From Clostridia bacterium (GTDB taxonomy: Bacteria; Bacillota; Clostridia; Christensenellales; UBA1242), in assembly GCA_023228225.1 (NCBI GenBank), contig JALOBO010000002.1, forward strand, positions 1-64,000: a DNA stretch of 64,000 nucleotides. Direction: 5' to 3'. The position numbers and the translations under genes are program-made. Position 1 is the stretch's first letter; the number at the start of each line of letters is the position of its first letter. The notes beneath the pieces were generated by a model, which saw only the letters and a list, made by a program, of their open reading frames with translations, had not been told where the DNA came from and searched no databases. Of the stretch, positions 15,595 through 24,062 are shown piece after piece.

Positions 15595-16638
15595 ATGGAA
15601 AAGCGAAAATATTTTACAAAGTTAGATAGTGCGTTTATGTTTATGTGTTCAATTATTATTCCGCAATTAGCAGGTGTGATAATAGTAATGCTATTAGGGT
15701 TAATCATGAATATTTTTGGTAGCAATTATGCTAATTTTTCTAGTTCATTGTTTGGTGAATTAGTACTAAGTTCTATCACTTCACTTGTTTTTATTGCGAT
15801 TTTAATATTTTATTCTCACTATAAAAAAATAGATATAAAATCCGCTACTCATCTTAATAAAAAAATTAATTATATTAATATATTTTGTGGCATATGTATT
15901 GGTATAACGGCCGTCTATTTATTTTCGCCTTTAATTAGTATGGTTGATGCATTTTTAATTAATATCGGCTACACAATAACCGGAGAAATTCCTATTCTAA
16001 CAGGTAGCGCTGGAACTTTAATTTTAGGGATTTTAGTGTTGGCCATTTTACCATCTATCGCAGAAGAACTTATGTTTAGAGGCGCCATTTTAAACGGACT
16101 TAAAAAGCATGGTGTTATTAAAGCAGTTCTTATTAGTGCGTTGTGTTTTATGCTTATGCACACAAGCCCGCAACAAACAGTATACCAATTTATATTAGGA
16201 ATTATATTTGGCTATGCTGTATATTCTACTAGCTCAATTTATATGGGAATGTTGATACATTTTGTCAATAATTTAATTGTAGTTATTAATGCACAATATT
16301 CTCTAACTCATAGCATTACCGCAGAAACTTTTACATTTACTGCATCAAACATAATTATTGCAATATTATCGTTAATAGTGGGCACCCTTATTATTTGGGG
16401 TATATTTAAAATAAATAATAAATTAAATAAAATATTAATAAAAAATATTAAAGATGATGAAACAATTTTTAATGAGCAAGAAAAAGTATCAGAAATAACT
16501 AACATATCAAGTGAACAAATTAACTATTTACAACGAGCGGATAGTGCGACAACGAAAAAATATTGGCGAATAGGCTTTGCGGTTTCAATTTTTTTATGGT
16601 TTGCAGTGCTAATAAGTTCATTGTCATATTTTTCTTAG
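15595..16638 (+). CDS. CPBP-family intramembrane metalloprotease (1)
   Basis: This 347-residue membrane protein has about eight hydrophobic segments. The catalytic motifs are present: AEELMFRGAILNGL (EExxxR, about 154-160), FMLMHTSPQQTVYQFILGIIFG (second motif histidine) and MLIHFVNNLIVV (HxxxN). This is the CPBP/Abi (CAAX protease and bacteriocin-processing) type, which cleaves within or near the membrane; some members give immunity to bacteriocins. A hydrophilic C-terminal linker (about 278-325) leads to a final helix. GTAGG lies upstream of the ATG. A paralogue follows after 25 bases. Confidence 0.85.
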   Translation: MEKRKYFTKLDSAFMFMCSIIIPQLAGVIIVMLLGLIMNIFGSNYANFSSSLFGELVLSSITSLVFIAILIFYSHYKKIDIKSATHLNKKINYINIFCGICIGITAVYLFSPLISMVDAFLINIGYTITGEIPILTGSAGTLILGILVLAILPSIAEELMFRGAILNGLKKHGVIKAVLISALCFMLMHTSPQQTVYQFILGIIFGYAVYSTSSIYMGMLIHFVNNLIVVINAQYSLTHSITAETFTFTASNIIIAILSLIVGTLIIWGIFKINNKLNKILIKNIKDDETIFNEQEKVSEITNISSEQINYLQRADSATTKKYWRIGFAVSIFLWFAVLISSLSYFS

Positions 16639-16663
16639 ATAATTTAACTAATAGCAGGTGAAA

Positions 16664-17818
16664 ATGTTTAAAAACGAAATTAAAACTAATCAATTAATTA
16701 GAGCAAGTTTTGTATATTTTATTATACTTGTTTTTTTTGTTTTGCTTAGATTGAGTGTGAGTTTGGGCTTTTTAGTTTGGCTTGATGATAACACATTAGA
16801 TATAGTTTATACATTGATAACACAAATTGGAATTATGCTTTTTATCCCGATATTTTTTGTTAATAAAATAAAAAAACAAAAAACAATCAATACACTAAAA
16901 AATGATTTTGGATTTAAAAAAATTAAATTTGAATCAATACTTGTAAGTGTGCTAATAGGCGGTTTAGCGTTTTTGTTAAATATTGCTGTTGCATCGTTTT
17001 TTAGTGGAATCTTACAATTATTTGGTTATACTCCGCCTACATCATCAAGTGGAGATTCTGTTACCACTTGGAGTGCGTTTATAGTCGCAATAATTTTCAC
17101 GGGATTATTGCCGGCAATTTGTGAAGAAATTACTCACCGTGGGTTATTGCTGAACGGATTAAAACAGTTGGGGGTTAAGCGTGCTATTATTTTTTCATCA
17201 ATATTATTTGGGCTTATTCATTTAAACGTAATGCAAACTTTTTATGCTATTGTGATGGGTGCTTTAATGGCAACAACAGTGGTAATTTCAGGTAGTATTA
17301 TACCAGCAATAATAATTCATTTTATGAATAACTCTATCAATGTTTATTTATCTTTTGCAAAGGTAAAAGGCTTTTTAGGTGCGGATTTTTATAGTAGTAT
17401 TGAAAGTTTTGTTAGTTCATATGGAGTAATCACAGCATTTTTATTTATAGGTATTTTGCTTTTAGGTATTGTGCTTACTATTTGGGGATTAATTATCACA
17501 TTAAAAAACTTACAAAGACATACTATCGCTAATGAAAATATAAAAAATGATATTTTAATCAATCAAGATAATAACGATATACAAAATTCACAAAATTATA
17601 ATGAAAGCGAGAAAATCGCAAAACTGAGAAAAATATTTATATATTCACCAACTTCATTATTTAGTTATACTAGAAAACCAAGATTTTTTGATAAATTATT
17701 TCCGCCTGCTTTTGAAGAGTGTTATACCGTTAATACAAAAGAAAAATTTTTCCTTTATTCGTCACTATTTTTAGGTGGTATTATTACAATATTTACTTAT
17801 ATTTGGGGGGTAATGTGA
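16664..17818 (+). CDS. CPBP-family intramembrane metalloprotease (2)
   Basis: The start is the ATG at 16664; the in-frame GTG at 16658 forms part of the ribosome-binding site AGGTG. The 384-residue protein has multiple membrane helices and CPBP motifs: CEEITHRGLLLNGL (EExxxR, about 153-159), FGLIHLNVMQTFYAIVMG and IIHFMNNSINVYL. A long hydrophilic segment (about 285-345) precedes one last helix. It is similar in layout to the preceding gene and probably a duplicate of it. The last four bases overlap the start of rlmH (GTGA). Its role could be processing of a peptide or prenylated protein; nothing nearby shows a substrate. Confidence 0.85.
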   Translation: MFKNEIKTNQLIRASFVYFIILVFFVLLRLSVSLGFLVWLDDNTLDIVYTLITQIGIMLFIPIFFVNKIKKQKTINTLKNDFGFKKIKFESILVSVLIGGLAFLLNIAVASFFSGILQLFGYTPPTSSSGDSVTTWSAFIVAIIFTGLLPAICEEITHRGLLLNGLKQLGVKRAIIFSSILFGLIHLNVMQTFYAIVMGALMATTVVISGSIIPAIIIHFMNNSINVYLSFAKVKGFLGADFYSSIESFVSSYGVITAFLFIGILLLGIVLTIWGLIITLKNLQRHTIANENIKNDILINQDNNDIQNSQNYNESEKIAKLRKIFIYSPTSLFSYTRKPRFFDKLFPPAFEECYTVNTKEKFFLYSSLFLGGIITIFTYIWGVM

Positions 17819-18276
17819 TTAATTTAAATATAGTTTGCGTGGGTAATTTAAAAGATAAATTTTATATCAATGCACAAGAAGAATATGTAAAACGCCTTAG
17901 TAAGTTTTGCACATTAAACATTGTTGAATTAGTTGAATGCACAAAAACCGCTGACATAAATGTTGTTTTAAAAACCGAAGCGGAAGAAGTGAACAAGCAT
18001 TTAAAAGGCTATGTGGTTGTGCTTGATATTTCAGGTAAATCTTTTACTAGTGTAGAGTGGGCTAAAAAAATTGAAAGCGTATGTGTGCAGGGTAGTTCTT
18101 GCATTACACTAGTAATTGGCGGTAGTTACGGGCTTGATGATAGTATTAAACAGCGTGCAAATTTAAAATTGTCATTTTCAACATTTACTTTTCCGCATAG
18201 GTTGATGCGAATAATACTGCTAGAACAAATGTACAGAGCATTTTGTATTTTAAACAATATTACATACCATAAATAA
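17815..18276 (+). CDS. rlmH: 23S rRNA pseudouridine1915 N3-methyltransferase RlmH
   Basis: This 154-residue protein (usual length 155-160) starts at the GTG at 17815, overlapping the previous stop by four bases, with a G-run ribosome-binding site just upstream; this gives the normal start MINLNIVCVGNLKDKFY. The SPOUT fold is recognisable from LVIGGSYGLDD (SAM-binding knot) and the C-terminal signature FPHRLMRIILLEQMYRAFCI ending in YHK. RlmH methylates pseudouridine 1915 in helix 69 of 23S rRNA on assembled ribosomes. It is translationally coupled to a CPBP protease gene and followed by tadA after 16 bases, so RNA modification genes are grouped here. Confidence 0.95.
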   Translation: MINLNIVCVGNLKDKFYINAQEEYVKRLSKFCTLNIVELVECTKTADINVVLKTEAEEVNKHLKGYVVVLDISGKSFTSVEWAKKIESVCVQGSSCITLVIGGSYGLDDSIKQRANLKLSFSTFTFPHRLMRIILLEQMYRAFCILNNITYHK

Positions 18277-18292
18277 AATTATAAGGATTACT

Positions 18293-18760
18293 ATGGAAGA
18301 AAATTTTGATTTACAGCAAAAATATATGAGATCGGCATTAGCGCAGGCAAAAATAGCCTATAAAAAAGCCGAGGTGCCTATCGGCTGTGTTATCGTTTTA
18401 AATGGTAAAATTATAGCACGGACACATAACAGACGGGAAGAATTAAACCAAGCATACGCACACGCCGAAATATTGGCAATTAAAAAGGCCTGCACTATCT
18501 TAAAAAGTTGGCGACTTAATAACTGTGATATTTATGTAACCGTAGAGCCTTGTCCAATGTGTGCAGGGGCAATAGTTAATGCACGAATGCGTAATATATA
18601 TTTTGGAGCAATCAATTTAAAGGGTGGTAGTTGTGGCACTGTTTATAATATTCCAAGCGACAATGTATTAAATCATACTTGCAATATTTTTGGCGGTTTG
18701 CTAAAAGAAGAATGTGGCAAACTTATAACTGCATATTTTAAAGATAAACGCATTGAGTAA
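18293..18760 (+). CDS. tadA: tRNA-specific adenosine deaminase TadA
   Basis: This 155-residue deaminase has the zinc-site motifs AHAEILAI (His57, Glu59) and PCPMCAG (Cys87, Cys90). The N-terminal QKYMRSALAQAKIAYKKAEVPIGCVIV and the segment GSCGTVYNIPSDNVLNH match TadA rather than a free-base deaminase. TadA converts the wobble adenosine of tRNA-Arg(ACG) to inosine and is essential in most bacteria. AAGGA lies upstream of the ATG. The gene directly follows rlmH in the same direction. Confidence 0.93.
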   Translation: MEENFDLQQKYMRSALAQAKIAYKKAEVPIGCVIVLNGKIIARTHNRREELNQAYAHAEILAIKKACTILKSWRLNNCDIYVTVEPCPMCAGAIVNARMRNIYFGAINLKGGSCGTVYNIPSDNVLNHTCNIFGGLLKEECGKLITAYFKDKRIE

Positions 18761-18796
18761 ATATAAAACAATTTTTATTATAAAAAGATTCTATAA

Positions 18797-18825
18797 TTGA
18801 CATCTTGCGCATTTTAGAATAATAT
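18797..18825 (+). promoter_or_regulatory. Sigma-A promoter for the glmU-like/pth/mfd run
   Basis: TTGACA at 18797-18802 and TAATAT at 18820-18825 are spaced 17 bp. The predicted transcript start near 18832 lies beyond the ATG at 18829, which argues for translation from the ATG at 18847. Confidence 0.75.
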
Positions 18826-18846
18826 TAAATGATAGGAGAATTCCTT

Positions 18847-19929
18847 ATGGTAGATTATGAAATTAAAAAAGAAACTGTCCCAGCATTAAAATCAATGGTA
18901 GAAAATGCCGAGAATGTAGCGGTTATAATTTTATTATGCAATAACCCAGCATTTAAAATTTCTGGCAAACCGTACAACTTAGAGTTATGTGGTAAAAAAA
19001 TGTATGAATGGGTGGTTCTTGCTGTTGGACAAGCAAAAACGACAATTGTTCCGTGTGAAATTACAGATGATTTAATATCACTGGTTAAACCATATCTTAC
19101 TAACTGTAAATACACAGCGGTTTTATATTCGGACACCCCACTTTTATCCAAGAAAACATTTTTAGAAATTATTGAGTATGTTAGTATTAAACAACTCAAT
19201 GTATGTAAATTATCACGGGGATATATTTTTAATACAACATATTTAAAATCTACGGACAAAATTTATGCTCCGCAAACTCATTATTTTGAAGAAGAAGATT
19301 TTTTAGCGGTTTACAATTTTAAACAACTTGCAATTATTAGTGATATTTTAAAAAACCGTATTTTAAACTATCATATGAAAGAAGGTGTGCGTTTTATTGA
19401 CCCTAGTTCAACATTTATTGATGCTGATGTTTTAATAGGTAGTAGCACTGTTGTTTATTCTAATAATCATCTATTAGGTACTACACAAATTGGTGAAAAT
19501 TGTACTCTTGAAAGCGGGAATTTTTTAGTTAATTCCTTGATAAATAATAATGTAACATTATACAATAGTCGGATAGAAAATAGTAGTATAGGTAATAATT
19601 CTAAAATTAACGCTTGTCAAATTACAGATTCCGATATTGGCGTAAATACTATTATAGAAAAGTCAGGTTTTATTGCAGATTCTGTAACCGGCGAAAATGT
19701 ATATTTTGGTACAGGCGTTAAGGTAAGCAATTTTGATGGAAAAAACAAACATAAAACCATGATAAGCGATAAAGTATTTATTGGGGCGGGAAGTACATTA
19801 ATTGCCCCACTTAAAATTGGTTTAGGTGCTTTTATTGCTGCTGGCAGTACAATTACCGATGATGTACCAGAGCAGGCTTTTGCAGTTGCTCGCGCTACAC
19901 AAAAAAATAAAAATGATTGGAGAGAATAA
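18847..19929 (+). CDS. GlmU-like protein with degenerate catalytic sites
   Basis: The start is the ATG at 18847, behind ATAGGAGAA. At 360 residues it is about 100 shorter than GlmU. The N-terminal half resembles a nucleotidyltransferase (AVLYSDTPLLSKKTF, about residues 95-110), but the place of the LxxGxGTRM loop reads ILLCNNPAFKI. The C-terminal half (from about 185) is a left-handed beta-helix with hexapeptides, NFDGKNKHKT, FIGAGSTLIAPLKIG and AVARATQKNKNDW, very close to GlmU. The catalytic histidine region (AGH/ASH in known GlmU) reads KSGFIADS here, so the His appears to be Phe. True GlmU makes UDP-GlcNAc for the cell wall. This copy sits in the usual glmU place before pth and mfd, yet may be inactive or altered. 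Confidence 0.8.
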   Translation: MVDYEIKKETVPALKSMVENAENVAVIILLCNNPAFKISGKPYNLELCGKKMYEWVVLAVGQAKTTIVPCEITDDLISLVKPYLTNCKYTAVLYSDTPLLSKKTFLEIIEYVSIKQLNVCKLSRGYIFNTTYLKSTDKIYAPQTHYFEEEDFLAVYNFKQLAIISDILKNRILNYHMKEGVRFIDPSSTFIDADVLIGSSTVVYSNNHLLGTTQIGENCTLESGNFLVNSLINNNVTLYNSRIENSSIGNNSKINACQITDSDIGVNTIIEKSGFIADSVTGENVYFGTGVKVSNFDGKNKHKTMISDKVFIGAGSTLIAPLKIGLGAFIAAGSTITDDVPEQAFAVARATQKNKNDWRE

Positions 19930-20508
19930 ATGTACTTAATCGTTGGACTTGGAAATCCAGATACACAGTATAGAAATACATATCATAATACAGGCTTTAC
20001 CGTGGTAGAAGAGTTTTGTCGTAGTATGGGTTTTGTGTTTATTAAGCAAAAGTGTAAAGCACTTGTTGCAGAAGGGGTATTTAATGGCGAAAAAATTATT
20101 GTAGCAAAACCAGTTACATATATGAATAATAGCGGAATTAGTGTTCAAGAATTTGTTCAAAAATTCAAAATTCCACTTTCAAATATTTTGGTGACATACG
20201 ATGATTTAGATTTAAAAAAAGGCTCGTTACGAATTCGCAAAGAAGGTAGTGCTGGAACTCACAATGGTATGAAAAGTATTGTCGCAATGTTAGGCACTAC
20301 ACAGTTTCCGCGAATACGAATAGGCATAGGTAAATCAGAAAATCCTAAAATGGATATAGCGGACTATGTTCTTTCCGAAATTGATGATACAAGTAAAGAA
20401 GTTTTAGAAAAAGCAATAACAAGTGCCACAAATGCTATTAAAGACTTTATAAGCGGGATTGATTTAGAAATGGTTGCGCAAAAATACAATCGCACGCCAG
20501 AAAATTAA
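19930..20508 (+). CDS. pth: Peptidyl-tRNA hydrolase
   Basis: This 192-residue protein begins on the base after the previous stop; GGAGAG at the end of the glmU-like gene is its ribosome-binding site. The N terminus MYLIVGLGNPDTQYRNTYHNTGF carries the conserved Asn9 and the catalytic His19. KPVTYMNNSG and VTYDDLDLKKGSLRIRKEGSAGTHNGMKSI supply the substrate-binding Asn and Asp residues. Pth frees tRNA from peptidyl-tRNA that drops off ribosomes and is normally essential. Its position between a glmU-like gene and mfd matches the common order in Bacillota. Confidence 0.96.
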   Translation: MYLIVGLGNPDTQYRNTYHNTGFTVVEEFCRSMGFVFIKQKCKALVAEGVFNGEKIIVAKPVTYMNNSGISVQEFVQKFKIPLSNILVTYDDLDLKKGSLRIRKEGSAGTHNGMKSIVAMLGTTQFPRIRIGIGKSENPKMDIADYVLSEIDDTSKEVLEKAITSATNAIKDFISGIDLEMVAQKYNRTPEN

Positions 20509-20550
20509 TTTGAGATATTAGTTAAAGATAGAATATAAAAAAGGAAAAAT

Positions 20551-23500
20551 ATGCTAAAAGAATGGCTGGCAAACACAATGTCGGCTCTCAATGAATTGTT
20601 TACCCCCCAGCGCAAGAAATCTTGTGCTGTGTTTGGTTGCGGAACTGGCGAAAAAATTATAATATCTAGTGAAATAGATTCCTTTGTTCTTTATGTTGCG
20701 GTGGACGCTATTTCTGCAAGTAATATCGCCAGACAATTAGAAAATTTTGGGAAAAATGTTTGTTCAATTTTGTCTAAACAAGATATGGTGCAATATCATA
20801 ATTCGGAATATTCGGGCATTACAGCAGATCGCTTTAAAACTTTATTTAAACTATGTGAGCGCAATGTAAATGTTTTAGTTATAAGTGCTGATATTTTAAC
20901 CGAAAAAATGCCTGATTTTAATGAATTTAAACAAAGCATTATTAAACTTGAAAAAGGAAAAAATGTAAATTTAAAGACACTTATTACAAATCTTGTTTCG
21001 TTAGGTTATAAAAGAGTTGATCGGTTAGAAACACGAGCCCAATTTTCACTGCGTGGCGATATACTTGATATTTTTTCCGTAAGTGAAGATTTGCCTGTGC
21101 GAATAGAACTGTTTGACACAGAAATTGAAAGTATAAAATATTTTAATGCCGATACTTATTTATCTGTAAGAACTATAAACAGTATTAAAATTTGCCCGTT
21201 TACAAATATTTTTATTGATGATAAAATGGCGCAAAAAATTTGCAGTAAAATTAGTAGTGCCACAAATGATTTTAAGGAAGATACTAACGCAAATAATAGA
21301 CTTAATGAAATCATAATCTCTGTTACAGATAGGATAAGCGGTGGACAACGAGATGTATCGTTAAATTGGATTTTGCCTTTTGTAAATACATCTTCTATTT
21401 ACGAATATTTGCCTGAAAATTCTTGCATTATTTTTGATGAGCCTAAACGCATTATTGAACAAATTGATTTAGCATATCAAGAATTTTATGGGCGTATTAA
21501 AGCATTAATAAAAAGTGGCGAGGTTACAGAAAAACATAGAGAATTTTTACTAAATAAAAAAGATGTTTTTGTTACTCCCGTAGCACAATTAATATCTTTT
21601 CAGCGCATTACCAACGCAAATAATATTTTTACAGTACAAGAAGTTTTTACAATTAACAGCACGGGAATTATAAAATACAGCCAAAATTTTAATGAACTTA
21701 CGCGAGATTTAAAAAACTGGAATGAAAATGGTTTTACTGTTATTATGTGTGTGTCAGATAATCAGTCCGCAATTCGTATTAAAGATAATTTTGATACCGC
21801 TAAAATTCCTGTTGATATTATTGCAACTCCATCAAATATTAGGAAAGCGGATTTTGGGCGCAATTACATTTTACTTTCTAATTTAGAAACCAGTGCGACT
21901 TTTTTAAATGAAAAAATTATTATTATAGGGTCAAGCGATCTCATTGCTAGGCGTGTAAAAATTAAGATTAACGCTAAAACCGACACTATTATTATGCCAA
22001 AAGAAGGCGACTATGTAGTGCATTCTACTCATGGTATTGGAAAATGCTTAGGTATTCAAAAACTTACGCTTTCTGGATATGAAAAAGATTATATTGTTAT
22101 TGAATATAAAGGTGCAGATAAGTTATATTTGCCTACCGAACAAGCCGAACAAATTGCAAAATTTGTAGGCTCAGATAAAACACCGACTCTGTCTAAAATC
22201 GGCGGGGCGGATTTTGAAAAAATTAAAGAACGTGTTAAAAGCGGTATTAAAAAAATGGCGGTAGATTTATTAAAATTATATAAAGCCCGTGAAGAAAGCA
22301 AGGGTTTTAAATATTCGCCATATAATTCACTATTAAATGAATTTGAAAGAACATTTCCTTATATTGAAACCGAAGACCAATTACTTGCAATAAACGATGT
22401 TTACAAAGATATGGAAAGTGGTGTAGTTATGGATAGACTTATTTGTGGAGATGTTGGATACGGAAAAACCGAAATTGCATTAAGAGCGGCTTTTAAAGCA
22501 ATACTTGACGGAAAACAAGTAGCGCTTTTAGCACCAACTACAATACTTGCTGAGCAACATTATAATGTCTGTCGTAGCAGAATGGAAAATTTTGGAGTTG
22601 TAGTAGAATCTTTAAGTCGATTTAAAAATGCAAAAGAACAAAAAAATACAATTGAACGACTAAAAAGCGGTGTTGTAAATATTGTTTGCGGTACTCATAG
22701 ACTACTTAGCAATGATGTGATGTTTCAAAATTTAGGACTGCTTATTTTAGATGAAGAACAAAAATTTGGCGTTTCAGATAAAGAAAAAATCAAAACTTTT
22801 AAAAATAATGTTGCGGTTATGACATTAAGCGCCACTCCTATTCCGCGCACACTACATATGTCGCTTATAGGTATACGAGATATCAGCACAATTAACACTC
22901 CGCCTGTTGATAGACTACCTGTACAGACCTATGTTATTGAATATTCTGATGCTTTAATTATTGATGCCGTGAATCGAGAAATTTATAGAGGCGGACAAGT
23001 GTTTTTAGTTTATAATCGCGTAGAAACAATTTATGCTTTTGCGCAAAAAATAGCATCGTTGCTACCTGATGTTATAATTGATGTTGCACATGGGCAAATG
23101 AAAGAAGCACAACTTGAAAGTGCAATCACAAAATTTTATGATGGTAAAACACAAGTTTTAATTTGTACAACGCTAATTGAAAACGGTATTGATATTCCAC
23201 TTGCAAACACGCTTATTGTTTGCAACTCCGATAGATTTGGACTTGCTCAATTATATCAGTTACGTGGTAGAATTGGCAGAAGCAACAGACTTGCCTATGC
23301 ATATTTCACTTACGAATCTAACAAAGTGCTTACCGAAAATGCTTATGCAAGATTAGATGCAATTTTAGAATTTACTGAACTTGGTAGCGGATTTAAAATT
23401 GCACTTAGAGATCTAGAAATACGCGGTGCGGGTAATATCTTAGGACCCGAACAGCATGGGCATATGGAAAAAGTAGGCTATGATATGTATTGCAAATTGT

Positions 23501-23997
23501 TAAATCAAACTGTGCAGGAATTAAAGGGCGAAACTGTCAAACAATTTCGGGAAGTAAACATTAATATAAGTATGTCAGCATTCATACCGATAGATTATAT
23601 TGAAAGCAGTGAACAACGCATAAGAATATACACAAATATTAGTTTAGTTAAATCGCTAAAACAACGAAATCTTGTACTTAAACAAATTGAAGATGTTTAC
23701 GGAAAAGCACCCGAAAGCGTAGAAAACCTTGTATACATTGGGCTTATTAAAAATCTTGCCCAAAGTTTAGATATTAAAAAAATTGTAATTGACAACGAAA
23801 TTACCGCGCTTTATTTTTACAAGAATGCTAAGATTTTTGAAGACAAATTACAATCCGCAATGCATGATTACAGAGAATTATGTGTATTAAAATTTGCCGA
23901 ACTGCCGATAATAGAATTTGACACAAATTTGACTAGTGTTAAACAGCGAGTGATGGTCGTAATTGATTTTTTGTTAAAATCTGTTAAAAACCAGTAA
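20551..23997 (+). CDS. mfd: Transcription-repair coupling factor Mfd
   Basis: This 1,148-residue protein is of normal length. The N-terminal UvrB-like, ATPase-dead domains include TRAQFSLRGDILDIFSVSEDLPVRIELFD (about 160-190). The RNA-polymerase-interacting domain is seen as YVVHSTHGIGKCLGIQKL and YIVIEYKGADKLYLP (about 490-530). The RecG-like motor has Walker A GDVGYGKTE at 633-641, DEEQKFG (motif II), TLSATPIPRTLHMSL (motif III) and QLYQLRGRIGRS (motif VI), and a C-terminal D7-like domain follows. Mfd pushes stalled RNA polymerase off damaged DNA and recruits UvrA. AAAAAGGA precedes the ATG; pth is 42 bases upstream. Confidence 0.97.
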   Translation: MLKEWLANTMSALNELFTPQRKKSCAVFGCGTGEKIIISSEIDSFVLYVAVDAISASNIARQLENFGKNVCSILSKQDMVQYHNSEYSGITADRFKTLFKLCERNVNVLVISADILTEKMPDFNEFKQSIIKLEKGKNVNLKTLITNLVSLGYKRVDRLETRAQFSLRGDILDIFSVSEDLPVRIELFDTEIESIKYFNADTYLSVRTINSIKICPFTNIFIDDKMAQKICSKISSATNDFKEDTNANNRLNEIIISVTDRISGGQRDVSLNWILPFVNTSSIYEYLPENSCIIFDEPKRIIEQIDLAYQEFYGRIKALIKSGEVTEKHREFLLNKKDVFVTPVAQLISFQRITNANNIFTVQEVFTINSTGIIKYSQNFNELTRDLKNWNENGFTVIMCVSDNQSAIRIKDNFDTAKIPVDIIATPSNIRKADFGRNYILLSNLETSATFLNEKIIIIGSSDLIARRVKIKINAKTDTIIMPKEGDYVVHSTHGIGKCLGIQKLTLSGYEKDYIVIEYKGADKLYLPTEQAEQIAKFVGSDKTPTLSKIGGADFEKIKERVKSGIKKMAVDLLKLYKAREESKGFKYSPYNSLLNEFERTFPYIETEDQLLAINDVYKDMESGVVMDRLICGDVGYGKTEIALRAAFKAILDGKQVALLAPTTILAEQHYNVCRSRMENFGVVVESLSRFKNAKEQKNTIERLKSGVVNIVCGTHRLLSNDVMFQNLGLLILDEEQKFGVSDKEKIKTFKNNVAVMTLSATPIPRTLHMSLIGIRDISTINTPPVDRLPVQTYVIEYSDALIIDAVNREIYRGGQVFLVYNRVETIYAFAQKIASLLPDVIIDVAHGQMKEAQLESAITKFYDGKTQVLICTTLIENGIDIPLANTLIVCNSDRFGLAQLYQLRGRIGRSNRLAYAYFTYESNKVLTENAYARLDAILEFTELGSGFKIALRDLEIRGAGNILGPEQHGHMEKVGYDMYCKLLNQTVQELKGETVKQFREVNINISMSAFIPIDYIESSEQRIRIYTNISLVKSLKQRNLVLKQIEDVYGKAPESVENLVYIGLIKNLAQSLDIKKIVIDNEITALYFYKNAKIFEDKLQSAMHDYRELCVLKFAELPIIEFDTNLTSVKQRVMVVIDFLLKSVKNQ

Positions 23998-24002
23998 ATT
24001 GA

Positions 24003-24031
24003 TTGCTTTTTTAAATGCGTTTATGTATAAT
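24003..24031 (+). promoter_or_regulatory. Promoter of the PrsA-like gene
   Basis: TTGCTT at 24003-24008 and TATAAT at 24026-24031 are spaced 17 bp. It lies inside a possible upstream extension of the next frame and therefore supports the TTG start at 24063. Confidence 0.6.
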
Positions 24032-24062
24032 TATAAAGACTTTTACATTGGGAGATAACACA

